Both the position numbers and the translations under genes were made by a program. From Euryarchaeota archaeon UBA550 (lineage in GTDB: Archaea > Thermoplasmatota > Poseidoniia > Poseidoniales > Poseidoniaceae), in NCBI GenBank assembly GCA_002506705.1, contig DAYA01000021.1, positions 1-12,916 on the forward strand: a DNA stretch of 12,916 bases. The letters run 5' to 3'. The notes beneath the pieces were generated by a model, which searched no databases, was not told where the DNA came from, and saw nothing but the letters and a program-made list of their open reading frames with translations. This document shows, in pieces, positions 1 to 6,363 of the stretch (position 1 is the stretch's first letter; the number at the start of each line of letters is the position of its first letter).

Positions 1-17
1 CGGTCCCCCGTTTCCAC

Positions 18-55
18 TTTTTTTATCCTTACAGTGGTTTACTTTTTACACCACT
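18..55. terminator. Possible terminator between hpt and an off-window gene
   Basis: A perfect 6-bp inverted repeat (AGTGGT at 33-38, ACCACT at 50-55, 11-base loop) overlaps the hpt stop codon, and a run of seven T lies at 18-24 on the plus strand. Archaeal transcription often stops at T tracts. The run faces a plus-strand transcript, so it could end a gene lying left of the window and converging on hpt. The hairpin is short, and the 53 bases beyond hpt are too few to identify that neighbour, so this is tentative. Confidence 0.3.
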
Positions 56-626
56 ATTCAATAAGACTGACTTTGTTGTTAATCATCTCAATTTTGACCA
101 GACTGTTTAGTGGCCAATTACCAGTGGAGCGAATCATATCCATACCATCTCCTTTTTCGAAAATTATCCAACAGTCTGCAACAATCGCCTGAATCTCATC
201 GATTGCTTTCAGTATTGGTAACAATGTGCCACCTGTGGAAACAACATCATCTACCAATAGTACTCTGTCACCTTTACCTATGTCGTTAAGGTAGATCTCT
301 CCTTTAGAGTAGCCTGTGGTTTGGTCGATTGCAAACTCTCCTGGCAATCCATATGTTCGCTTCCTTCCAACAACTAGGGGCTTTCCTGAGGCTAGACTTA
401 GTGCTGTTGCTAGAGGAATTCCCATTGCTTCTATTCCTAGGATTATGTCTACACTATCCCAATCAACTTGTTCATTGATCAAGTCTCTTGCGGCAGCTAG
501 TAATTCTGCGGATTGCTGTGGTACACCATCCGATAGTGGGTGGATGAAATATGCATAATCACCCTTCATTACAACTGGTGCATCGATTACACTTTGACGC
601 AACAAATCGTACCTTGCATCGTTCAT
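54..626 (-). CDS. hpt: Hypoxanthine/guanine phosphoribosyltransferase, archaeal type
   Basis: This 190-residue cytoplasmic enzyme should transfer the phosphoribosyl group of PRPP to hypoxanthine or guanine, giving IMP or GMP in purine salvage. The PRPP-binding motif VLLVDDVVSTGGTL is at residues 121-134. The N-terminal stretch (GDYAYFIHPLSDGVP, about 22-36), the EAMGIPLATALSLA segment (65-78) and RKRTYGLPGE (88-97) are characteristic of the archaeal HGPRTase-like group rather than the bacterial Hpt or Apt groups. Length is normal for that group. The ATG at 626 fits the family's N-terminus. It lies 30 bases after the NAD kinase-like gene on the same strand, so the two are probably co-transcribed. 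No Shine-Dalgarno sequence is visible before the start. Exact base preference (hypoxanthine, guanine or adenine) cannot be read from the sequence. Confidence 0.88.
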   Translation of the reverse strand: MNDARYDLLRQSVIDAPVVMKGDYAYFIHPLSDGVPQQSAELLAAARDLINEQVDWDSVDIILGIEAMGIPLATALSLASGKPLVVGRKRTYGLPGEFAIDQTTGYSKGEIYLNDIGKGDRVLLVDDVVSTGGTLLPILKAIDEIQAIVADCWIIFEKGDGMDMIRSTGNWPLNSLVKIEMINNKVSLIE

Positions 627-656
627 TGTTGTCTGCTAACGGATTGAACAAATGAA

Positions 657-1502
657 TTATTCCGTCTCGAATATCTCATTCATTGATTTTCTGAATGTTA
701 GTAACTGCAGCACAGGACCTGATAAGTCAACGGTAACTGTCGCTCCACGATTGAATTGATACTCATCCCAACCATCAGGGACGACATAGCCTCTATGCAT
801 ATCGCTGGTTATTACTGTGGGTTCTGATGTCCAAGTCATATATCTCCCATCCTCGATTGAGGGGTCGATATCTCTAGCAATGACAAGATAATGCGACTGA
901 GATTCTTCTGCATTACCAAGATTAGATTTCCTCGCAATTTGATTGAACCATGCGCCTTGACCTAGCCATGTAGAAAACAAAAGACCACTTGATTGTTGTT
1001 TTATGTCAATATCTCCACGACGTAGATTGTACTTTGATGGCGCATACTGGTGAGTATTTGCAACAAGCAGATCATTCATAGCAGGATCACTTCTGATCTT
1101 GTTCCCGCTGGTAGTCTCAATTGTTGCTTGCAATCTTGGGAGTCGATTTACGATTGCATTGCCGCTCAGCGCTGCTTCCAGGTCTTGTGAGAATGTCTCG
1201 ATATTGCTGTCCATGTAGAAACCTACCGAGCCGTTTGGGTCCCCACTTCGAGGATGAGAGTTAACTCCCATCACGGGAGTATTGGAGTCAATATTGTGGG
1301 ATATCGAAGTCAATGTACCGTCTCCACCTAGAACAATGACCAAATCACGTCCGATGAAATCGGCCCTACGAACTTGTTCCCTTGCCCTGATGTCAACTCT
1401 TATCTTATCTGGCTGGGCTGCAAGCACGTCCTTGACCGACTGAAGAGATTCATCGTGAACTCCTTCGAAGTTCTTCTTGTACACAAGAAGCACATCAGCC
1501 AT
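657..1502 (-). CDS. nadK: NAD kinase-like protein (divergent)
   Basis: This 281-residue protein probably phosphorylates NAD to NADP using ATP. The ATP-NAD kinase signature GGDGT is at residues 59-63. An N-D pair (AMNDLLVAN, 141-149) sits where the family's NE/ND motif is expected, and SSGLLFSTWLGQGAW (171-185) corresponds to the glycine-rich substrate loop. That loop differs from the common form (TPTGSTAY); the arrangement recalls the mitochondrial NADK2 / plant NADK3 branch more than standard bacterial or archaeal NadK. The N-terminus (MADVLLVYKK) starts directly with a Rossmann-type beta strand, which supports the ATG at 1502. It precedes hpt, with a 30-base gap. An 81-base divergent region separates it from the membrane protein at 1584. 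I found no convincing TATA box for it. Kinase assignment is good; substrate (NAD or NADH) and true activity are less certain. Confidence 0.75.
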   Translation of the reverse strand: MADVLLVYKKNFEGVHDESLQSVKDVLAAQPDKIRVDIRAREQVRRADFIGRDLVIVLGGDGTLTSISHNIDSNTPVMGVNSHPRSGDPNGSVGFYMDSNIETFSQDLEAALSGNAIVNRLPRLQATIETTSGNKIRSDPAMNDLLVANTHQYAPSKYNLRRGDIDIKQQSSGLLFSTWLGQGAWFNQIARKSNLGNAEESQSHYLVIARDIDPSIEDGRYMTWTSEPTVITSDMHRGYVVPDGWDEYQFNRGATVTVDLSGPVLQLLTFRKSMNEIFETE

Positions 1503-1550
1503 GACCCATCCACATGGTTTCCATTCTTGAGGGTGTGGTTATCTCTCGTA

Positions 1551-1567
1551 ACTACTAATGACTACTA
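1551..1567. repeat. Direct repeat in divergent intergenic region
   Basis: ACTACTA occurs at 1551-1557 and again at 1561-1567, one helical turn (10 bp) apart. It lies 17-33 bases before the ATG at 1584, where an archaeal core promoter would sit. It could be a regulator site covering the promoter of the membrane protein, but the repeat is short and no clear TATA box is visible. Confidence 0.25.
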
Positions 1568-1583
1568 CCGTACACGAATATAC

Positions 1584-2135
1584 ATGCAGCCTAGTGATAC
1601 ACAGTTGACTGGCGTTCCTCAACAGATAGTTATCGACCCTAATACTGGCCTACCCCAAAATGTAGTAATTATTCAACAGGAATCATCTGCTCCAAAAGTA
1701 GTAGGTATTTTTGTTATAATTTGGGGCTCCATTTTGAGCGTATTATCTCTAATTGCTCTTCTTGGTGTTTCTCTAATAACTGACCCTGATAGCGAACTTT
1801 ACAGCAAAGATGTCGCAGATTCATCAGGTGTATTCTATCTAATTTTACTAATTTCACTAGCCTGCTACATTGCCCAAATAGTTGGAGGAGCTTTTATGAC
1901 TCAAAGAAAAAAACTTGGGATACATATCGTATGGGTTGCACTTGTTGTAACTTTAATCGGTGACATTGTTATGAACATGACTTATTCCGACTACGTCTCT
2001 AACCAAGCAGGCGGCCTATCAACAGGAGTCGATATTGCGTTCTCAGGTGTCTGTACCCTAATATGTGGTGTAATTGCAGCAATACCATTGATGGTCTCTG
2101 GTAGCGGCATGGACGACAGCAAGTTGTTTGGCTGA
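1584..2135 (+). CDS. Four-helix membrane protein, unknown function
   Basis: I do not recognise this family. The frame is open back to 1374, but that part is antisense to the NAD kinase-like gene, so I chose the ATG at 1584, giving 183 residues. The first 37 residues are hydrophilic, rich in Gln, Pro, Val and Asn (for example VPQQIVIDPNTGLPQNVV, 11-28). Four hydrophobic segments follow, at about 38-66, 82-105, 111-133 and 150-172, with a basic loop (TQRKK, 106-110) between the second and third. The tail (GSGMDDSKLFG) is short. No catalytic motif or cysteine pair is evident. It is probably an integral membrane protein with a disordered N-terminal extension. It heads the plus-strand group that continues with yjbQ ten bases downstream. 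Confidence 0.75.
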   Translation: MQPSDTQLTGVPQQIVIDPNTGLPQNVVIIQQESSAPKVVGIFVIIWGSILSVLSLIALLGVSLITDPDSELYSKDVADSSGVFYLILLISLACYIAQIVGGAFMTQRKKLGIHIVWVALVVTLIGDIVMNMTYSDYVSNQAGGLSTGVDIAFSGVCTLICGVIAAIPLMVSGSGMDDSKLFG

Positions 2136-2145
2136 TGGTGTTAAA

Positions 2146-2607
2146 ATGGGTGAATTAATCACCGGCCAAGCCGCAACATATGTTGAAGAAATCTGGATTG
2201 AAACCGAGAAGCGATACGAAATTTTGTGCATCACAAGGGATGTGCAAAAAGTGGTTGCGGAAAGTGGAATTCGCGATGGACTAGTACTGGTTAATCCAAT
2301 GCACATCACAGCATCTTGCTACGTAAATGACCTTGAATATGGCCTTCATCACGACATCATGAAGTGGCTAGAGAAAGTTGCTCCATTTTACGGAGTGGAC
2401 GGAAGGGAAGGTGAAGAATACCATCACCACCGAACAGGCGAGGATAACGGCGATGCTCATCTCAAGAGGCAATTACTCGGTCAACAGGTCACAATGCCGG
2501 TTAGGGAAGGTCGGCTTCACTTGGGTAATTGGGAACAGATCCACTATGCTGAATTTGATGGCCAGCGAAGAAAAAGAATCCTAATCAAAGTGGTTGGTGT
2601 TATCTGA
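2146..2607 (+). CDS. yjbQ: YjbQ family protein (UPF0047)
   Basis: This 153-residue protein belongs to the YjbQ/UPF0047 family, small trimeric proteins; E. coli YjbQ has been reported to have a weak thiamine-phosphate synthase activity, but the main role of the family is unsettled. Family signatures are clear: NPMHITASCYVND (50-62) with the conserved His, EYHHHRTGEDNGDAHLKRQLLG (91-112), and GRLHLGNWEQIHYAEFDGQRRKR (122-144), matching the usual LGTWQ-I-EFDGPR block. The frame opens with a TTG at 2128, inside the preceding gene, but the ATG at 2146 gives a normal N-terminus; a weak ribosome-binding core GGTG at 2137-2140 lies five bases before it. The stop codon TGA shares its A with the ATG of the following thioesterase, so the two are likely translationally coupled. 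Confidence 0.85.
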   Translation: MGELITGQAATYVEEIWIETEKRYEILCITRDVQKVVAESGIRDGLVLVNPMHITASCYVNDLEYGLHHDIMKWLEKVAPFYGVDGREGEEYHHHRTGEDNGDAHLKRQLLGQQVTMPVREGRLHLGNWEQIHYAEFDGQRRKRILIKVVGVI

Positions 2608-3023
2608 TGGTGGAAATGTCTGAACCTGCTCACCTTACAGATATGGCAGTAGATATTGGAATCCAAAGAGGAGATTGGGGCAACGGCAATTCTTCGGTTT
2701 GGTTACATGTGGAATCAAAACACTGTAACAAGGGAGGAGTCGCCCATGGTGGACTGTACACTATGATGCTGGACATGGCACTTGGTGGTGCACTGGTTTC
2801 AATACTCCCAAAGGAAGAATGGTGCGCTACAACTCAACTTGGTGTTTCATTCATTTCTGCTGCACGCCCCGGTGAGAAAATTACAGCCTCAGGTAACGTT
2901 GTCAAGAGGGGCAAACACGTCGCTCACTTGGAAGGTAAGATTCGTAGTGAATCAGGCAGAGTTATCGCAACTGCAACAGGGACCTGGGCAATTTGGGACC
3001 ATAAACCAGCAAGTATGTCTTAG
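2607..3023 (+). CDS. PaaI-type hotdog thioesterase
   Basis: This 138-residue protein is a PaaI/YdiI-like hotdog-fold thioesterase, expected to hydrolyse an acyl- or aryl-CoA. The hallmark GGVAHGG (43-49) and the helix beginning YTMMLDMALGGAL (51-63, with an acidic residue D57 near the usual catalytic position) are present. The central strand pair (ATTQLGVSFISAARPGEKITASGNVVKRGKHVAHLEGKI) and the ending ATATGTWAIW (121-130) complete the fold. Length is typical for a single hotdog domain. The ATG at 2607 overlaps the yjbQ stop by one base, with a weak GGTG at 2596-2599 seven bases upstream. Substrate is not evident; a thiolase gene lies 1.4 kb downstream on the same strand, which fits acyl-CoA metabolism but does not prove a shared pathway. 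Confidence 0.85.
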   Translation: MVEMSEPAHLTDMAVDIGIQRGDWGNGNSSVWLHVESKHCNKGGVAHGGLYTMMLDMALGGALVSILPKEEWCATTQLGVSFISAARPGEKITASGNVVKRGKHVAHLEGKIRSESGRVIATATGTWAIWDHKPASMS

Positions 3024-3059
3024 AGAACATTCATCACCCTCACATTAGTGGCATGGGTA

Positions 3060-4394
3060 ATGAACATCGAAGAACTAGACCTCAATGGTGGCACTTTCAA
3101 GGCAAGTTTTCCTTATCATTGGATTAGTTGGATAGTATGGGTTATTGGACTACTAATTACCCTGTTTGGATTTATGCTTGCACTCAGTGATACAGTGGCT
3201 TTGATTATGTCATCAATCGGTTTTGTAGTAATGTCAATGGTTACACCAGGATCGCTACAAGGAAGTCTTCACAAGGTTAGACAGAATGCAATCGATCCAG
3301 CTGAGTTACAAGCAAAAGCAGATGCTAGCGGTCTTTCGATTGACAATTGGTGGATGCAACAAACATCCTATGTGCCTACAAACGATCCAAGCGACTGGAT
3401 TCTACCAGCGCCAGGACCAACAACATGGGATAATTCAAACAGATATGGTCCACACGGAGATGGTTCACCACTACCGGAACACCCCGTGAAAGTCGGAACC
3501 CCAACTCCTGCAACCATGACAATGGTTACAGTTTACATTTCAGCAGCGATTGTTTGCCTATTGGTTGCATTAGCTGCAATGATGTCATCTGATGAGTATA
3601 CCAGTGGAATGTTAGTTCCCGGAGTAGTCGCAGGTCTAGGATTGATTTTGACTATTGTTGGATATTTCAAGTCGAAGATGTTGAGCCAGATGTTGGATAC
3701 TCCAACTTCTCTAGTGCGCTCAGTAGCAGTAGGTAACCCCGAATTAGTGGGTCAAGTTAGACCAATTAACGAGGGTTGTTTGACAGTTGTAGTTGATGGT
3801 AACAAGGACATGGCTGTTGGAAATATGGTTGGATACAGGTGGACCTATGAACAACTTCAGTGTAGAACTGTGAAGACAGATGAAGGAACCAAGGAGGAAT
3901 GTAACTGGGTTACAGTTAGGTCTGATAGGGGCGGATGTCCGTTCATTCTGCATGATGGAACTGGTGGAATCAGAGTCAATACATCCTCGTTCAAAAGAAC
4001 AGATTACGGACAATACCTCAAGAGATGGGATGGTGCATATGCACAGACACTCGGTAAGCAAATCATGGCTCAAGCGGTTGCAGGTCTACTTGGCGGTGCG
4101 AGAGTAAAACAGCACCGCTGGACACTATATGGATTACGTCTAGGTAATCCAGTATATGTCTTAGGGCAAACCAAGCCAAGGTCATCTAGCGATCTTCAAG
4201 CAGAGGGTTTAGACGGGACTCTTCCGAACAGTATTATCGAAGTTTGGGGTAATGAGGATGCTCCAGGTGTCAAGTGTACCTTGCAGAGAGGAACCGAATT
4301 GGCAAATATCGGAAGTTCACGCTCTGGATTCGAGTACCTAGCACTACCAATTTTGCTCATGTTGGGTGGATTGGGATTGTTCGGTTTAGCGTGA
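3060..4394 (+). CDS. Membrane protein with GIDE/BAM-like domain
   Basis: This 444-residue integral membrane protein (ATG at 3060; a GTG at 3048 would add four residues) has two N-terminal hydrophobic segments (about 21-43, 46-62). A Pro/Asn/Trp-rich linker (about 97-150) follows, then two more helices (153-174, 184-203) and a soluble region from 212 to about 410. That region begins DTPTSLVRSVAVGNPELVGQVRP (213-235) and ends WTLYGLRLGNPVYVLGQTK (354-372). This pattern matches the GIDE (BAM) domain of the mitochondrial E3 ligase MUL1 and prokaryotic relatives, where the domain lies beside a membrane. A last hydrophobic segment (425-443) may anchor the C-terminus. There is no RING domain, so a ubiquitin-ligase label would be misleading. 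Function is unknown. Cysteines at 240, 268, 281 and 293 lie in the domain. The gene follows the thioesterase by 36 bases and may share its transcript. Confidence 0.75.
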   Translation: MNIEELDLNGGTFKASFPYHWISWIVWVIGLLITLFGFMLALSDTVALIMSSIGFVVMSMVTPGSLQGSLHKVRQNAIDPAELQAKADASGLSIDNWWMQQTSYVPTNDPSDWILPAPGPTTWDNSNRYGPHGDGSPLPEHPVKVGTPTPATMTMVTVYISAAIVCLLVALAAMMSSDEYTSGMLVPGVVAGLGLILTIVGYFKSKMLSQMLDTPTSLVRSVAVGNPELVGQVRPINEGCLTVVVDGNKDMAVGNMVGYRWTYEQLQCRTVKTDEGTKEECNWVTVRSDRGGCPFILHDGTGGIRVNTSSFKRTDYGQYLKRWDGAYAQTLGKQIMAQAVAGLLGGARVKQHRWTLYGLRLGNPVYVLGQTKPRSSSDLQAEGLDGTLPNSIIEVWGNEDAPGVKCTLQRGTELANIGSSRSGFEYLALPILLMLGGLGLFGLA

Positions 4395-4404
4395 ATATGA
4401 TTAA
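4395..4404 (+). promoter_or_regulatory. Candidate TATA box for the thiolase
   Basis: ATATGATTAA is centred about 26 bases before the thiolase ATG at 4426, the spacing expected for an archaeal TATA box driving a transcript that starts at or next to the start codon. No Shine-Dalgarno sequence is present in the 31-base gap. The box lies mostly inside the left arm of the 31-bp palindrome at 4397-4427. Confidence 0.45.
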
Positions 4405-4427
4405 GCGGATTTAATTCGCATAATCAT
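4397..4427. promoter_or_regulatory. 31-bp near-perfect palindrome at thiolase start
   Basis: Left arm ATGATTAAGCGGATT (4397-4411) and right arm AATTCGCATAATCAT (4413-4427) are reverse complements at 13 of 15 positions around T4412. The outer 7 bp (ATGATTA / TAATCAT) and an inner GCG/CGC are perfect; the mismatches are 4404/4420 and 4408/4416, the latter a G-U pair in RNA. The right arm contains the first two bases of the thiolase start codon, and the left arm contains most of the candidate TATA box. It could be an operator for a dimeric regulator, or an RNA hairpin masking the start in transcripts reading through from upstream. Confidence 0.55.
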
Positions 4428-5646
4428 GGCAGAAGATGTCGTGATTGTGGGCGGAGCGAGAACACCATTTTGTGAATGGCAAGGCGGAAAGCGTGGAGAT
4501 GGCCAACCAGGTGGTCTCTTGAAAGATGTCAGCGCTCTAAAATTAGGCGAAATTGCAATCAAAGGTGCGCTAGAAAAAACCGGGACTTCTCCCGAGAATG
4601 TTGACCACGTTGTAATGGGATACGCCCTTCAAACCTGTGATCAAGCAATCTTTGGTGCACGCCATGCTGGACTAGGTGCAGGTATTCCTCAAGAAGTTCC
4701 TATGCTGACTCTCTCAAGAATTTGTGGTAGCGGTGTACAATCGATTGTAACCGGTGCTCAAATGATCATGCTAAATGAAGCACAAACGGTTGTGGCAGGT
4801 GGAATGGAAAACCTATCCCAGGCTCCTCATGTCCTTAGAGGAATGCGTGACACCTACAAGTTAGCAAGACCACCAAGGGCTGGTACAGAACTTGAGAAGG
4901 ATATGGAAGATTACCTATTCACAAACCTACTAGACGGCATGTGCGGTTCATTCATGGCTCAAACCAGTGATGAAATTTGCAAGCGCAAAGGTGTGACCAG
5001 GGAAGAGACAGACGCATTTGCTGCAATGTCACATTCAAGGACTGCAAAGTCAATCGAAGAAGGGATTTGGGAGCAAGAGATCGTATCTGTAAACGATGTC
5101 ACTTACAAGGACGAAGACCATGTTGTTCTAGGAAGCACTCCAGAATCATTGGCAGAACTCAGGACAGCATTCGGTCCAGACAGCCTAGTCACCGCAGGAA
5201 ACGCAAGCGGTGTAGTTGATGGAGCAGCTGCAGTTGTAATCAAGTCAGCATCTAAGGCTGAGGCAGATGGAGACAAGCCATTGGCTAGAATCGTATCTTG
5301 GGGAATTGTTGGATTAGAGCCAGCAATAATGGCATACGGTCCGGTACCAAGTAGCCGCCTTGCACTGGAGAAAGCAGGATTAGGAATCGATGATATCGAC
5401 CGCTGGGAAATTAACGAAGCATTCGCAGGTCAAGCGGTTGCTTGTGTCAAAGACTTGGGCTTGGATGTTGAGAAGGTGAACGTCAATGGTGGAGCAGTCG
5501 GTCTAGGACATCCTCTAGCAGCAACCGGTACTCGTCTAGTTCTCACTTTGGCCCACGAGTTGAAGCGTTGTGGTGGAAAGTACGGTGTTGCAACCGCATG
5601 TATCGGCGGCGGTCAAGGAATTGCAATGGTAATTGAATCACTTTGA
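4426..5646 (+). CDS. Thiolase (acetyl-CoA C-acyltransferase)
   Basis: This 406-residue enzyme is a full-length thiolase, condensing two acyl-CoA (typically acetyl-CoA to acetoacetyl-CoA) or cleaving 3-ketoacyl-CoA. All catalytic elements are present: nucleophile Cys100 in RICGSG (98-103), NEAFAGQ (330-336), His362 in GGAVGLGHPLAATG (355-368), and the acid/base Cys392 in CIGGGQG (392-398). The sequence resembles bacterial-type degradative/biosynthetic thiolases (AtoB/FadA) rather than the SCP2-like archaeal thiolase linked to HMG-CoA synthase; it has both active-site cysteines of the bacterial type. The ATG at 4426 fits the family N-terminus (VVIVGGARTPF). No HMG-CoA synthase, acyl-CoA dehydrogenase or OB-fold partner lies beside it. 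Its start lies in a palindrome, and its stop directly abuts the convergent SDR gene. Chain-length preference cannot be read from the sequence. Confidence 0.93.
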   Translation: MAEDVVIVGGARTPFCEWQGGKRGDGQPGGLLKDVSALKLGEIAIKGALEKTGTSPENVDHVVMGYALQTCDQAIFGARHAGLGAGIPQEVPMLTLSRICGSGVQSIVTGAQMIMLNEAQTVVAGGMENLSQAPHVLRGMRDTYKLARPPRAGTELEKDMEDYLFTNLLDGMCGSFMAQTSDEICKRKGVTREETDAFAAMSHSRTAKSIEEGIWEQEIVSVNDVTYKDEDHVVLGSTPESLAELRTAFGPDSLVTAGNASGVVDGAAAVVIKSASKAEADGDKPLARIVSWGIVGLEPAIMAYGPVPSSRLALEKAGLGIDDIDRWEINEAFAGQAVACVKDLGLDVEKVNVNGGAVGLGHPLAATGTRLVLTLAHELKRCGGKYGVATACIGGGQGIAMVIESL

Positions 5647-5654
5647 TTACCATT
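5625..5654. terminator. Hairpin across convergent stop codons
   Basis: AATGGTAAT (5625-5633) and ATTACCATT (5646-5654) form a perfect 9-bp inverted repeat with a 12-base loop. It straddles the point where the thiolase stop (5644-5646) meets the SDR stop (5647-5649). An alternative, mutually exclusive pairing is ATTGAAT (5632-5638) with ATTCAAT (5652-5658). No T run follows on either strand, so it is not a classic intrinsic terminator. It may still help ending or processing of both transcripts. Confidence 0.35.
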
Positions 5655-6318
5655 CAATAGGAGTTCCATCGAATTGAACATAGCGACCGGTTAAATCCAG
5701 TGTCTGTTCCTCGATTCTCTCGATTATTCCAGTTACGCTTTCTTCAACCGAAAGAGGTGCATTAGGACCACCCATGTCGGTTTCAACCCAACCTGGATGC
5801 ATAATGAGAATTGATATTCCCTGAGATTCTAATTCGTTTTTCATCGCCATTGAAAACATATTCAGTGCTGTTTTCGAAGCTCGGTAAGCGTAAGACCTTC
5901 CACTCATGCAGTCACTTATCGAGCCCATCAAACTACTCATCATAACTATCTTTGAACCTGATTTCAACTTGCTCTCAAACTTCTGAGTAACGAGTACAGG
6001 TGCGATTGAATTTACTTCGATAACCCCCATTGCGTGTTGCATATCGATCTCAGATATTGATTGCCATCTACCATCTGCAACACCTGCATTATTGATTAAA
6101 ATATCAACACTGCCTTCAATTGAAGAAGCAAATGATTGAACATCATCTGCATCTCTTACGTCTAATTTGAATGTAGATAGGTTTGGGTTTTCTATATTCT
6201 CAAGTCCGCCCAAATTACTGCGATAGGTTGCAAAAACTCGGTTTCCTTTTGCTAGAAATTGCTTGCATAGTTCTAGGCCTATCCCTCGGTTCGCACCAGT
6301 AATAACAACACAGTTCAT
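5647..6318 (-). CDS. SDR-family oxidoreductase (C-factor/sniffer-like)
   Basis: This is a short-chain dehydrogenase/reductase of 223 residues, from the ATG at 6318. The ATG at 6342 would add eight residues ahead of the first Rossmann strand and is less likely. The nucleotide-binding motif TGANRGIG is at 7-14, the structural NNAG at 76-79, and the catalytic Tyr/Lys at Y145-K149 (YRASK), with serines in SSLMGS (128-133). The C-terminal part (HPGWVETDMGGPNAPLSVEESV) is typical of the C-factor/CsgA and sniffer carbonyl reductase branch of small SDRs. Substrate is not evident; Rossmann position R11 and the threonine-arginine pair after beta 2 (TYRS, 31-34) suggest NADP preference, an inference. 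It lies 45 bases after the TraB gene but has its own TATA-like promoter, so it is probably expressed separately as well. Confidence 0.85.
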   Translation of the reverse strand: MNCVVITGANRGIGLELCKQFLAKGNRVFATYRSNLGGLENIENPNLSTFKLDVRDADDVQSFASSIEGSVDILINNAGVADGRWQSISEIDMQHAMGVIEVNSIAPVLVTQKFESKLKSGSKIVMMSSLMGSISDCMSGRSYAYRASKTALNMFSMAMKNELESQGISILIMHPGWVETDMGGPNAPLSVEESVTGIIERIEEQTLDLTGRYVQFDGTPIEW

Positions 6319-6337
6319 GCTATCACGAGTAAACTGA

Positions 6338-6354
6338 ATCAAATAATATTTGAT
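6338..6354 (-). promoter_or_regulatory. Palindromic TATA region of the SDR gene
   Basis: ATCAAAT (6338-6344) and ATTTGAT (6348-6354) form a perfect 7-bp inverted repeat around AAT. On the minus strand the A/T core AAATATTATTT is centred about 28 bases before the SDR ATG at 6318. This is where a TATA box would lie for a leaderless transcript, and no Shine-Dalgarno sequence precedes the start. The symmetry suggests a TATA box that doubles as a regulator site. Confidence 0.5.
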
Positions 6355-6363
6355 ATCGTTAAT

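Noticed and set aside
1503..1550. Promoter for the NAD kinase-like gene
   Set aside because: No A/T-rich box is visible 24-32 bases before the start codon on the minus strand, so I did not call one.
1374..1583. Upstream in-frame extension of the membrane protein at 1584
   Set aside because: Most of it is antisense to the NAD kinase-like gene and the rest is the divergent intergenic region; the remaining protein is complete without it.
3744..4073. 109-codon open frame on the minus strand
   Set aside because: It lies antisense to the GIDE-like domain and has no family features or promoter.
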